From the NCBI GenBank assembly GCA_015068495.1, contig SVKL01000010.1, forward strand, positions 1 through 64,000: DNA of 64,000 bases, read 5' to 3'. Positions 10,501 through 17,352 of this stretch are shown here, in pieces; within the stretch, counting starts at the first letter, position 1; each line of letters starts with the position of its first letter. The notes under the pieces are model-generated. The model worked only from the letters and a program-made list of their open reading frames with translations, made no database searches and was not told the DNA's origin. Source of the stretch: Oscillospiraceae bacterium (GTDB lineage Bacteria; Bacillota; Clostridia; Oscillospirales; Oscillospiraceae). The position numbers and the translations under genes were made by a program.

Positions 10501-11854
10501 GGATCTGACACCCAAGAGCGGCTTCCGGTTCGGTGGTTGGTACGACAATGCGGAGTTTACCGGTGAGCGGATCAACACCATCGTCTTTACCAACACTGTG
10601 GACTATAAGCTGTATGCCAAGTGGGAGCATCCCGGTGTGTACTCTATTACAGCAACGGAAGAGACTCTGGCAGGCGGTCCTACCCTGACCGAAGGCTTCA
10701 ATGCTACCTTTACTGTAAAACGGACCATTCCCGAGGGAGCTGTGGCTACCTCTGATGTGCAGACAGTCTATGTCCGTACTCTGAACGGTACTGCTTATGG
10801 TACTACTCCCGAGATGATCAACGAAGAAGGCCAGGATCAGTTCCACTTTGCCCATACCGATCCTTCTCAGGAAGGCAGCGGTTATCTGGTATTCGGCCCT
10901 GACAGCGGTCTGGAGCAAATCATCACCGTCAGCGAAACGGATATGGAAAACTGGGATTATATGGCTTCCAGCTACCGCATCGGCGAGGCTGCCCGCTACT
11001 ACTTCGTGCAGATATACAAGGTGCAGGCAAGCAGCGGTGAAAATGCTGCCATCGATGCCCAGCAGGGCAAGGAGCAGCGGGATCTGCCTCTGACTCCCTA
11101 TGAGCTTCTGGAAACTGCTTACACCGATTGGACAGGCTTGCAGGCATATTTCAGCGATGGAAGCACGTGGAAGGAGGTAAAAACCTCCAAGGTATATACA
11201 CAGTATTACAAGGTTGAGGACATCCTTGGCAAGGCCCTTGCAAGCTACGCCTATACATCTGCCTCTAAGATCGATTATCGGATCGGTGCCACCAGATCGG
11301 GCAGTTCTTCCTCGGAAGTGATAATTTATAACAAGGACGGCTACGAGATGGGTTGGCTGACTGGCTGGCAGTCCATGTATTCGACGAAAAGAACATGGAA
11401 GGATTGGAATCTGAGTTCTAAGGAGCGGTTCGCGTTTAAGGGCAGATCCGGAAAAAATCCTGTCACTTTAGGCAATGTAGAGATGATGCTGAACGATGAA
11501 CAGTCGGCAGCTGCCGTGAATGCTTCGCCCTTGGCGGCTACGGCTTACAGTGCAGGCGAGGAAATTATGCTCACTGTGATCTTTAATGAGCTCATCAGCG
11601 AAATCGACACCGCAAACGGCGTTCCCACTCTGGACCTTTCCGGTACTGAGCTGAGCGCATACCTTGAAAATGCAGTATATGCTGAAAGCGGCGTGGGCAC
11701 CAATGCTTTGGTGTTCAAGGCAACTGTAAAGCAGGATCTGGATGCCAATGAAGTGCTGTATATCAACAATATTCTTGTAAATGCGACAGCAGATACATTT
11801 GCAACCGCCATCGGCACACTTGCTGCAGTGGTCAAAGACATCATGGGCAACTGA
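4514..11854 (+). CDS. Giant secreted protein: N-terminal dockerin plus many InlB-type repeats
   Basis: This 2446-aa protein has a signal peptide (about 1-33) and a type-I-like dockerin at 44-104 with two calcium loops (DVNGDGTVDAKD and EVNGDGVIDAKD). The second loop begins with Glu instead of Asp. One InlB-like repeat follows (about 108-175), then about 900 residues of mostly beta-rich unknown sequence with a strongly acidic stretch near 707-735. About nine FxGW-type InlB/Listeria-Bacteroides repeats run from about 1115 to 2040, alternating with about four MucBP-like YxVEHYQ modules. The final 400 residues are unrecognised. There is no LPXTG or membrane tail, so retention may depend on the dockerin binding the cohesin encoded immediately upstream. 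AGGAGG precedes the start. An adhesin or matrix role is inferred. Confidence 0.85.
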   Translation: MKMQQNWLKRLIALALVIVSLLQWLPAETIAAAIENARSTTVTAGDVNGDGTVDAKDVNLIRRHIAGGYNVNINTLAAEVNGDGVIDAKDVNLTRRYIAGGYDVELKPCVLYTVKFETGGGTTYEDKEVPQGTVISSFTKNPYWADHLFMGWCYDAELTQSVGSKDVVTKDMTLYANYLEQVPLETLETPNFASAEDVNTNFTITVVSTDPEMTAQEVQAAIAATNLADPDASGFISVSGSNGTYTITSVGGFNAGGTYRISLNSDKLTFKDQPESARDFNFTVHRDEVMNLDTNADAKYIPLGQISNITNNGQSVSTLDIALYEVNGDNISVTEMSTGTFTYTGTTSVQVGDIVCIYEGALPSERDQNTPKDQLGDMAFLEITAVNGSTYTYQSADTEDVLFMPDVLPMPEAADTDSDANTITVENKYLDYSADMYSYMNLDSQTVVGAGDFLAFYTGDIAVQSGENAAALTGYGKITAVSTNADTTTITFIKVTWEEVESSMDVYAKEEMTAQELLEGMDTENMESEIEQQALNSGFANEAALYMTSLALATDNFTQLSENMNLADYKVTLKDGKTVSPEELQLMAGGKVEVEIEETTIEAIVGLSPTHLGDIKGTNATKKGIVIGLDVTVVFTVAAKGIDGHLEITVTGSFIEEVGLDFVADAEAIWDVWGIFPYISDFRATANVDVLNYTAVSFNATMVTKENEDEEEEDGEDGDNDNDDEDEEEVDIAEEIKGLLESMTAGDEEDDESQEEAEENENKLIQRYSEMLNQESDWINIVEYNITEVKKSVPFEIPLINISFKADFVVKIDASISIGFDFEYVEGTRYVFTVDVKAGEVRSNTIQLQEKAYQFCFYAMGRIGLKAGVELGFGISVIDEAVAAVYVTAEAGAYTKLYGYFFYELKYTESQGKTSKYSGALLIQIGIYLEVGLEATAVGGYFSTEVTFLDKEWLLYQAGIRQNVLDFVTTQEEMPEIALKQYVRKAYIPNSVFSMSYLDLLTGDGETALYSDWNDPSVKDDFRSGDNFEITMTNKKFSYNPQTNAIWVNPDADDAKLEGEMIITFKRQPMTFTSKPLQRRISLYWDNTRDGYMIVPNTNGGSYIPMIIKGYEEKLEKPADPEKPGYNFAGWYSDEDLTVPYTFPATMPASDTNIYAKWEARTDIPYTVEHYQENFRSGEYELTEIEEFKGTTDTTVTPAVKNYTGYVAPVQAQLKVEADGSAILRYYYALERHNVTFDAGRVDGVEVTAEEDVTYNLKYGAKITAPVMAMKGYTFVGWTVDGTTQATVAETVGTQDLTYTAMWEKEANTEYRIEYYVQQADGRYTLQHMVKDKTVTGKVFTEEYLRSLLIDGTAADDKYIQVNAVAFENVTVKGIVTKEAAVDGNGKTVIKVNYGRIKHTLTFDPNYPGAEPIVKDMFYGAEIVAPQNMTRTGYTFVGWEVAPVAPVMPAESLTYRAVWQANTDTAYKVEHYQEQLDGSYALVDTDNETGTTETEVTPAVKNYEGFTAPQTQTVTVKADGTLVVEYKYTRNSYTIAFDADGGEVEPSSITAKYGESITLPAPTREGYGFDGWYNGTVAFTSATMVAENLTLTAQWSAGKIGYTVNHYQQNVDGNGYTLYKTDSGTASMDEEVTPSLNSYEGFTAPGSTTTITIKASAAENVVDYYYTRNQYTLTWELGIGSAEGQTYTSGKVYYGEEVKAPVPAKAGYTFTWNTTPVTVMPANDLTYTANWKENTYTVIFHANNGTDEQITKELAYSAALGENTFQYAGYTFAGWTDGVNTYTESTKLSQIITGSTTTLNLNAVWQSQSFTITYVGVEPGEHNNATEYTEGNAVSLTAPNARPGYTFAGWYDNSSFDGSPVDAITAGSIGNKTFYANWQENVYHIVLNHNDGTNMKDTYANLPYTGEWVTTAPTRSGYTFAGWALSADGAVVCSDGARLTAFVDANTASGAVIELFAKWNVVEYTITYDLGMHAASTTHNNPTKYSIETGEDIVLKDLTPKSGFRFGGWYDNAEFTGERINTIVFTNTVDYKLYAKWEHPGVYSITATEETLAGGPTLTEGFNATFTVKRTIPEGAVATSDVQTVYVRTLNGTAYGTTPEMINEEGQDQFHFAHTDPSQEGSGYLVFGPDSGLEQIITVSETDMENWDYMASSYRIGEAARYYFVQIYKVQASSGENAAIDAQQGKEQRDLPLTPYELLETAYTDWTGLQAYFSDGSTWKEVKTSKVYTQYYKVEDILGKALASYAYTSASKIDYRIGATRSGSSSSEVIIYNKDGYEMGWLTGWQSMYSTKRTWKDWNLSSKERFAFKGRSGKNPVTLGNVEMMLNDEQSAAAVNASPLAATAYSAGEEIMLTVIFNELISEIDTANGVPTLDLSGTELSAYLENAVYAESGVGTNALVFKATVKQDLDANEVLYINNILVNATADTFATAIGTLAAVVKDIMGN

Positions 11855-11875
11855 TACCCCGACAAAATGAAACAG

Positions 11876-11907
11876 GAAGCGCCATAGCCCGTCTATGGCG
11901 CTTCTTT
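11876..11907 (+). terminator. Rho-independent terminator of the cohesin-dockerin operon
   Basis: GAAGCGCCATAG and CTATGGCGCTTC form a perfect 12-bp stem with a 5-nt loop, ending in TTT. Confidence 0.8.
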
Positions 11908-11927
11908 ACAAGAAACGGTGAGCAATT

Positions 11928-12737
11928 ATGAACAAACGATTGGCGCAGATCATTTGCGCTGTGCTGTGTGTCTGCCTTGTGGTAGCAGGTGTATGGTTTT
12001 TCTTAAAAAAACAAAATAGTGAGCCGGTGGTCATTGCCGTCATAGACACGGGGATTTCCTCCAAAGCGATCCCTGCCGATCACATCCTGGAGGGCAAGAA
12101 CTACTATGACCCGGCTCTTTCCACCGAGGACACCTACGGGCACGGCACTGCGGTGGCATCTGTGATACTAAAGCATTTCCCCCAGGCGCGGCTTGTGCCC
12201 TTAGTCAGTAATGTCTATGATTCCGGCAAAATAGAGCAGGTCACGGGTGATGTGTTCGCCCAAATGATCCGGGATGCCATCGATGTGTACCATTGTGACA
12301 TTATCAATGTCAGCGCCGGTCTGATCCTGGATAAGACCCCCATCCGTGAAGCCGTTGCCTATGCCGAGGAGCAGGGTGTTCTGATCGTTGCATCAGCGGG
12401 AAATGACTATGCCCAGATCGGTGATTTTGCCTATTTCCCGGCAAGCTATGAAACGGTGTTTGCCGTTGGCTCTGTTACCAAGGACGGCACTTCCGTATCC
12501 GAATTTTCTCAGCGGGGCAAATGGGTTGACATCTATACCTGCGGTGAAGATGTACAGATCGCCACCCTAAGCGGCAACACAAAGCAAAGCGAAGGCACTT
12601 CCTATTCCGCTGCCCGCATCACAGCCGAAGCCGCAAAGCTGCTGCAAAAAGATTCTGACCTCACCGCCGCCCAACTCCGGGAAAAACTCCTTGGCTCTGC
12701 CCAGTCCCTCCCGGACGGCAGAAAATATATTCCGTAG
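11928..12737 (+). CDS. Membrane-anchored S8 (subtilisin-like) serine peptidase
   Basis: This 269-aa subtilase has the catalytic triad Asp40 (VIDTG), His72 (GHGTAVAS) and Ser225 (EGTSYSAA), and oxyanion Asn159 in SAGND. An N-terminal hydrophobic helix (about 8-26) would anchor it or act as an uncleaved signal, with the catalytic domain outside. There is no inhibitor-type propeptide between anchor and domain. At this size it is close to a minimal subtilase core. It lies just after the cohesin-dockerin operon terminator and before two tiny ORFs, so maturation of the giant surface protein or of a peptide is conceivable but unproven. The ribosome site (GGTGAG) is weak. Confidence 0.88.
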   Translation: MNKRLAQIICAVLCVCLVVAGVWFFLKKQNSEPVVIAVIDTGISSKAIPADHILEGKNYYDPALSTEDTYGHGTAVASVILKHFPQARLVPLVSNVYDSGKIEQVTGDVFAQMIRDAIDVYHCDIINVSAGLILDKTPIREAVAYAEEQGVLIVASAGNDYAQIGDFAYFPASYETVFAVGSVTKDGTSVSEFSQRGKWVDIYTCGEDVQIATLSGNTKQSEGTSYSAARITAEAAKLLQKDSDLTAAQLREKLLGSAQSLPDGRKYIP

Positions 12738-12768
12738 CGGATAGCCTACAGACAGGAGATGTCTTATA

Positions 12769-12855
12769 ATGGATAAATACAGAGTAAAGTTTGCAGACAG
12801 CAATGGCCGCAGGGCCGCCCTGGAACTGTGCTGTTTTTGCCCGGCTTTTTGCTGA
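12769..12855 (+). CDS. Predicted 28-aa Cys-rich small peptide
   Basis: A short ORF with a good AGGAG site 10 bases ahead reads MDKYRVKFADSN, then ends in LELCCFCPAFC. It has four cysteines in the last eight residues and a hydrophobic tail. It sits 31 bp after the S8 peptidase stop with no terminator between, so it could be cotranscribed. It could be a peptide product, a leader, or the 5' stub of a broken gene. Function unknown. Confidence 0.35.
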   Translation: MDKYRVKFADSNGRRAALELCCFCPAFC

Positions 12856-12882
12856 AAATTTAATGTATGAAAGGTTTTTATT

Positions 12883-13008
12883 ATGAAAAACGAAAATTAT
12901 TATGAAAAAACAAGAAAAATTTTGGAGGATAATATTATCCCGACCATGAAGCCGCTGGATAAAAATCAAACACCCTATGACTTTTCAGTCATAGGGTGTT
13001 TTTTGTAA
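12883..13008 (+). CDS. Predicted 41-aa ORF carrying the IPTMKPLD motif
   Basis: The ORF starts MKNENYYEKTRKILEDN, then IPTMKPLD, and its last 15 codons run through a terminator hairpin. The IPTMKPL peptide also occurs at 3-29 and 1953-1979, each time just before a hairpin. The ribosome site (GAAAGG) is modest. The amphipathic N-terminal part looks protein-like. The readthrough of the terminator suggests the original stop after LD was lost, so this may be the tail of a decayed gene. Confidence 0.35.
   Translation: MKNENYYEKTRKILEDNIIPTMKPLDKNQTPYDFSVIGCFL
12970..13005 (+). terminator. Rho-independent terminator
   Basis: ACACCCTATGAC and GTCATAGGGTGT form a perfect 12-bp stem followed by TTTTTTG. 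It probably ends the transcript that begins at or before the S8 peptidase. Confidence 0.85.
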
Positions 13009-13037
13009 AATCGTTCCCAAAAGCAGAATCTACAAAG

Positions 13038-13475
13038 CTACTTTTTCATTTCCGTATAGGGAAGCTCCTCAAAGCCTGCTTTTTGATATACGTGGACTGC
13101 CCGCTGGTTTTCTGCCTCAACCTCCAAACGCAATACCGCATCCGGATATTTGTCTGCCACATAACGCAGAAACAGGCTTCCCAGCCCCAAGCCCCGGTAC
13201 GGCTCTTTAATGTATAGGTCTTCCACCCATATGCAGGGCTTTCCGAACTCTGTGGAAAAGCTTTTTGCCAGCATAGCGTATCCTTGAATCGTGTTTTCTT
13301 CCTCAAAGATATACCCCTCTAAATACGGGCATTGGTTGATGCAGTTATCAAAATCAGCCTTAAAGATTTCTTCCGACCCGTTACTCAGCACGGCAGGGGA
13401 AGCGTAAAATACGCGCATCATTTCCAGCACGTTTGCTCTGTCCTGCGGCTGCATACGCCTAATTGAACGATACAA
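13038..13475 (-). CDS. GNAT family N-acetyltransferase
   Basis: This is a predicted acetyl-CoA-dependent acyltransferase of 145 aa. The acetyl-CoA loop EPYRGLGLGS follows the LYI strand, and the C-terminal half has the NQRAVHVYQKAGFEE helix-strand pattern typical of the fold. The ORF track begins at 13493, but an AGGAGG inside that extension lies 8 nt before a TTG at 13475. I take that TTG as the start. It stands alone between convergent and divergent neighbours. The acceptor substrate (amine or peptide) cannot be read from sequence. Confidence 0.82.
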   Translation of the reverse strand: MYRSIRRMQPQDRANVLEMMRVFYASPAVLSNGSEEIFKADFDNCINQCPYLEGYIFEEENTIQGYAMLAKSFSTEFGKPCIWVEDLYIKEPYRGLGLGSLFLRYVADKYPDAVLRLEVEAENQRAVHVYQKAGFEELPYTEMKK

Positions 13476-13679
13476 CTTAGATACCTCCTGCAAATTCTGC
13501 GGTTATTATACAATAAAAGCTTCGAAATTTCAATGTGACCGATTGGAAATGCTATGTGGTAGAAAAAAGGAAAAAGATATGCTATAGTAAAAATAATCCA
13601 ATCCTTTGTAAGATTTCCCTTTTGTTTCCCGTCAATATAAGTGAAAAGGCCTTTTGCAAAAGAATCGGGAGGTGACCAT

Positions 13680-14231
13680 ATGGAGGACCGTCAAATTATT
13701 GCGCTGTTTTGGAATCGGGATGAGCAGGCAATTTCCCAATCCCAAAAGAAATACGGGAGATTCTGTCACACCATCGCTTATCGCATTCTGAGTTCCTATG
13801 GAGACAGCGAGGAATGTGTCAACGACACGTGGCAAAAAGCTTGGAATGCAATCCCACCGGAAAAGCCCGCTGTTTTGCAGGCATTTTTCGGACGCATTAC
13901 CCGCAATCTGGCGCTGGACCGCTATGCCTACAAGGCAGCCAAAAAACGGAATATCCATTTGGAAGCCGCGATGGAGGAGTATTGGGAGTGCATCCCCGAC
14001 GGAAAGCCGAATTTAGAGGATTCTCTGGCGATGAAAGACCTGTTAAACCGCTTTTTGGCTGACTTGGATAAGCAGACCCGTATTATTTTTCTCCGCAGGT
14101 ACTGGTATGCTTGCTCCATAGGGGAGATTGCACGGTCGGTGGGCTTAATGGAGAGCAATGTGAGTGTGATTCTCCATAGGACGCGAAAAAAGCTGAAAGC
14201 CTATCTTGAAAAGGAAGGGATGTTTATATGA
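13680..14231 (+). CDS. ECF-type RNA polymerase sigma factor
   Basis: This 183-aa sigma-70 family factor has region 2 (about residues 18-85; AYRILSSYGDSEECVNDTWQKAW) and a region 4 helix-turn-helix (about 115-170; IIFLRRYWYACSIGEIARSVGL...VSVILHRTRKKLKAYL). The start is ATG 13680 behind GGGAGGTGA; the ORF track's earlier Met lacks a site. The stop overlaps the next start (ATGA), so the sigma factor and its membrane partner are made together. The partner is a single-pass protein with an external beta-propeller, so an envelope signal probably controls sigma release. Confidence 0.88.
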   Translation: MEDRQIIALFWNRDEQAISQSQKKYGRFCHTIAYRILSSYGDSEECVNDTWQKAWNAIPPEKPAVLQAFFGRITRNLALDRYAYKAAKKRNIHLEAAMEEYWECIPDGKPNLEDSLAMKDLLNRFLADLDKQTRIIFLRRYWYACSIGEIARSVGLMESNVSVILHRTRKKLKAYLEKEGMFI

Positions 14232-16195
14232 AGAAAAAATGGTTTCACACCTTAGAATTGGTGGATGAACAATATGTTGCTGAGGCAAATCCAAATAAAA
14301 AAACTGTTCCGTTACGGAAAAAACGAATTGTTATGACAGCGCTGGCAAGCGCCGCTGCCTGCCTTGCGCTTACTGTAACCGGCTTGTGGCTGTTTATGCC
14401 CTATGACAACGCCCCTCCCAGTATAGAGCACCACGAAAAGAACGACTACTACGCTGTGATTGAAAAGCTCAACGATTTCAAGAAAGAGCCTTTGCAATAC
14501 AATAACAATTTTGATATGATTGTGGACGATGTGGGAGATATGTTTTTGGGCGGTGTAAAGGGCGATGCTGCCAACACCGCAGTGCCCGAGGCAGCAGCGC
14601 CGGGTGCTGATCGGGGTGACGGATACTTTGAGACGAACACCACCGGCACCAGTGGCACCGGTAGTAGCACCTACGAGGAAATCACCGACAATCAGGTGGA
14701 GGGTATTACGGAAGCTGACCGCATCAAACGCTCAAGCACCCACATCTACTATCTGGATGGCAGCACGCTGAAGATTTTCAATATCGCAGGTTTGGATTCC
14801 CTGCAGGTGGGCAGCATTGCGCTGGAGGAAACTGCCTATGAAGCCTACCAGCGGCAGTGGGCATTCTATCTGTCTGCGGACTGTAAGACCGCAACGGTGT
14901 TCACCAAGTACCAAAATGCGAAAAAACAGCTTTGCGTTGGCGTGATTGCTGTGGATGTCAGCGATCCGGCAAATCCTGTGGAGAAAAACCGGCTGGAGAT
15001 TACCGGCAACTACCTGTCCTCCCGTGTGACCGACGGCAAGATCCTGCTGATGACAGAGTTTGTGTTGAACAAACAGACAATGGATTTTGACAAGGAGGAA
15101 ACCTTCCTGCCGCAGATTAACGGAGAAAGCATTCCTTCCGATTGCATCGTGCTGCCGGAGGATGTCAATTCCGCCCGCTACACTGTGGTAATGAAGCTGG
15201 ATGAAAACACCCTTGCAACCGAGGGTCAGACCGCATTCCTGTCCTACACCGAGGATATCTACGTGTCCCACGACCATATTTTCCTGACCCACGTATACGC
15301 AGATGTGCAGAAGCAGGAGAATGAGAATATCCGCAATGCTATGACGGAAATCACAGCTTTGCGCTACAAGGACGCTTTTGAAAAGAAAGGCACAGTGGTG
15401 GTCCGCGGCTATGTGAAGGACCAGTGGAGTATGGACGAATACGAGGGTATTCTCCGGGTGGTCACCACCACCAACGCCACAACGGTACACGAAACCTACG
15501 CAGGCAGTTCTGTTTCTGCAGAGATTTTGGTCACTGCCACCGGCAACTCCAACGCAAGCCTTTACTGTATCAACCTGAAGGATTTTCAGGTTGTGGCAAG
15601 TGTTGAGGACTTTGCTCCTCCCAGAGAGGAAGTGCAGTCTGTGCGGTTTGACAAGGAAACGGCTTATGTGTGTACCTCCATCGAGATGTCGGACCCGGTG
15701 TTCTTCTTCGATTTGTCGGATCTGAACAACATCACCTATAAGGATACCGGGAAGATTGACGGCTTCTCTTCTTCTTTGGTGAATTTCGGTGACGGGTATC
15801 TTCTGGGTATCGGACAGGAAAACTGGAACAACTTTAAGGCAGAAATCTATACGGAAACCGAAGACGGGGTAGAGGGCTTCTGCAAGTACGTTTTGGAGAA
15901 TGTGGACTATTCTGCCGATTACAAGTCCTACTATATCGACAGAGAAAATCAACTGCTGGGCTTAGGCATTACAGATTTCAGCGGAGACAGCGTTGTGGAC
16001 TACACCACAGGCCAAAAGGGGAATTCCCGTTATATCCTGTTGCATTTCGACGGATATAATTTGGTGGAGCTGATCAATGTAGAGCTGAAGGGCGACAATA
16101 ACCTCAAGCGCGGTGTCCTTGTGGAGGGCTATCTGTATCTGTTCGGCAAGGAAGACTTCCAAGTACTTGCCACACCCTTTGTAGTTCCCAATTAA
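14228..16195 (+). CDS. Transmembrane protein with external beta-propeller, putative anti-sigma partner
   Basis: This 655-aa protein has a short cytoplasmic N-terminus (about 1-33), one membrane helix (about 34-57), a linker, and a large extracellular Beta_propel-type domain. That domain begins at a conserved EITDNQVEGITEADRIKR stretch near 155, where the family's VDEADIVK-like signature is expected. The beta-propeller continues to the C-terminus. Its coupling by ATGA to an ECF sigma gene and its topology suggest an anti-sigma or signal-sensing role. The cytoplasmic part has no obvious zinc-binding anti-sigma motif. The beta-propeller could sense wall polymers or divalent ions. A perfect terminator follows. 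Confidence 0.8.
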   Translation: MKKKWFHTLELVDEQYVAEANPNKKTVPLRKKRIVMTALASAAACLALTVTGLWLFMPYDNAPPSIEHHEKNDYYAVIEKLNDFKKEPLQYNNNFDMIVDDVGDMFLGGVKGDAANTAVPEAAAPGADRGDGYFETNTTGTSGTGSSTYEEITDNQVEGITEADRIKRSSTHIYYLDGSTLKIFNIAGLDSLQVGSIALEETAYEAYQRQWAFYLSADCKTATVFTKYQNAKKQLCVGVIAVDVSDPANPVEKNRLEITGNYLSSRVTDGKILLMTEFVLNKQTMDFDKEETFLPQINGESIPSDCIVLPEDVNSARYTVVMKLDENTLATEGQTAFLSYTEDIYVSHDHIFLTHVYADVQKQENENIRNAMTEITALRYKDAFEKKGTVVVRGYVKDQWSMDEYEGILRVVTTTNATTVHETYAGSSVSAEILVTATGNSNASLYCINLKDFQVVASVEDFAPPREEVQSVRFDKETAYVCTSIEMSDPVFFFDLSDLNNITYKDTGKIDGFSSSLVNFGDGYLLGIGQENWNNFKAEIYTETEDGVEGFCKYVLENVDYSADYKSYYIDRENQLLGLGITDFSGDSVVDYTTGQKGNSRYILLHFDGYNLVELINVELKGDNNLKRGVLVEGYLYLFGKEDFQVLATPFVVPN

Positions 16196-16209
16196 AAGCG
16201 TTTTCCCAA

Positions 16210-16241
16210 GGGCGGCTGCAGAATCTGCAGCCGCCCTTTTT
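16210..16241 (+). terminator. Rho-independent terminator of the sigma/propeller operon
   Basis: GGGCGGCTGCAG-AAT-CTGCAGCCGCCC is followed by TTTTTG. Confidence 0.9.
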
Positions 16242-16256
16242 GTAGACAGGATTGCG

Positions 16257-16285
16257 TTGACAAGCAGGGGAGCGGCTGATATAAT
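16257..16285 (+). promoter_or_regulatory. Consensus sigma-A promoter of mntP
   Basis: TTGACA and TATAAT are separated by exactly 17 bp. Transcription would start about 30 nt before the mntP start codon. That leaves no room for a yybP-ykoY manganese riboswitch, although such a riboswitch is common ahead of this gene family. Confidence 0.85.
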
Positions 16286-16321
16286 TTACATCGAATCATC
16301 TACCTGTGCTGGAGGAAAACT

Positions 16322-16894
16322 ATGGGCTTTGGGGAACTGTTTTTGTTGGCAATCGGCTTGAGTATGGATGCCTTTGCGGTGTCTGTGTGCAAGGGCTTGT
16401 CCGTGAAAAAAGCAGGCATAAAAGAAGCCACCATCTGCGGCGGTTGGTTTGGCGGTTTTCAGGCGCTGATGCCGTTAGCCGGCTATTATTTGGGGACGCT
16501 TTTTGCCGAAGCCATTAAAGCCTTTGATCATTGGATTGCCTTCGGCTTGTTGGCAATCATCGGCATCAATATGCTGAAAGAGGCCTTCAGCAAGGAATGT
16601 GACTGTGAGAATCATAATGCAGATTTTTCCGTGAAGACAATGTTTGTGATGGCGGTTGCCACCAGTATAGACGCGCTGGCGGTGGGCATTTCCCTTGCTA
16701 TGGCAGGAAATGTAAATGTCCTTTTGGCGGTTGTGCTGATCGGTGTGACCACCTTCTTGCTGTCGGCGCTTGGCGTGAAAATCGGCAATCTCTTTGGTAA
16801 CCGCTTTGAAAAGAAAGCCCAAATCGCCGGCGGTGTGATTCTGATTGTGCTGGGCGTAAAAATTCTTCTGGAGCATACAGGAGTTCTGAAATGA
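16322..16894 (+). CDS. mntP: MntP family manganese efflux pump
   Basis: This 190-aa polytopic membrane protein exports Mn(II) and protects against manganese overload. Six membrane helices form two repeats, each with the family's acidic signature: SMDAFAVS (Asp16) and SIDALAVG (Asp near 117). Length matches the family norm. It has its own consensus promoter and a GGAGG site. The stop overlaps the VanZ-like gene by ATGA, so the two are coupled. No riboswitch is visible in the 5' region, so control may be constitutive or by a distant regulator. Confidence 0.92.
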   Translation: MGFGELFLLAIGLSMDAFAVSVCKGLSVKKAGIKEATICGGWFGGFQALMPLAGYYLGTLFAEAIKAFDHWIAFGLLAIIGINMLKEAFSKECDCENHNADFSVKTMFVMAVATSIDALAVGISLAMAGNVNVLLAVVLIGVTTFLLSALGVKIGNLFGNRFEKKAQIAGGVILIVLGVKILLEHTGVLK

Positions 16895-17352
16895 TAAAGA
16901 CAGATAGACGCGTGAGGCTGTGTGCAGCCTTGCTGGCAGTAAATATCCTGTTTATATGGGGTAATTCCTTGTTGCCCGGCGAGGTGTCCGGCGCAATCAG
17001 CCATTGGGTACGGAATGTTTTGGCGTTTTTGCTGCCCGGCGGCACAGACAGCCCCGATACCGGACACGGTCTTGTGAGAAAGCTGGCGCATTTTACGGAA
17101 TTTGCCTGCTTGGGAGCACTGTTTACTTGGCTTTTGTCTATGTACAGAAAAGCTGCAATTTGGGCTTTGCCGTTGGGTGCTTTCGTGGCAAGTGTTGACG
17201 AAACCATTCAGCGCTTTGTGCCGGGCCGCGGCCCCAGTGTGATAGACGTGCTGATTGATACAGCAGGGGTGCTGCTGGGTATAGGGGTACTGCTTTTGGG
17301 ATATACTGTAAGAAAATCCCAAAAATCAAAAAAGGAGGACCCAATGAAATGA
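16891..17352 (+). CDS. VanZ-like membrane protein
   Basis: This 153-aa protein has four membrane segments and the VanZ-family signature LVRKLAHFTEFACLG in the second segment, with DETIQRFVPGRGPSVIDVLIDTAG in the third and fourth. VanZ homologues are linked to low-level teicoplanin resistance and envelope changes, but their chemistry is unknown. It overlaps mntP upstream and the lipoprotein gene downstream, both by ATGA, giving a tightly coupled three-gene unit. Confidence 0.85.
   Translation: MIKTDRRVRLCAALLAVNILFIWGNSLLPGEVSGAISHWVRNVLAFLLPGGTDSPDTGHGLVRKLAHFTEFACLGALFTWLLSMYRKAAIWALPLGAFVASVDETIQRFVPGRGPSVIDVLIDTAGVLLGIGVLLLGYTVRKSQKSKKEDPMK

Noticed and set aside
7583-10918. 1111-aa minus-strand ORF opposite the giant dockerin protein
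   Set aside because: It is a shadow of a repetitive, codon-biased gene. It has no ribosome site or domain and the plus strand has clear repeat modules.
3400-11860. Sortase-anchored adhesin
   Set aside because: No LPXTG-type signal or C-terminal membrane tail is present in either protein, and no sortase gene lies nearby.
16286-16322. yybP-ykoY manganese riboswitch ahead of mntP
   Set aside because: The consensus promoter leaves only about 30 nt of leader, far too short for that riboswitch.
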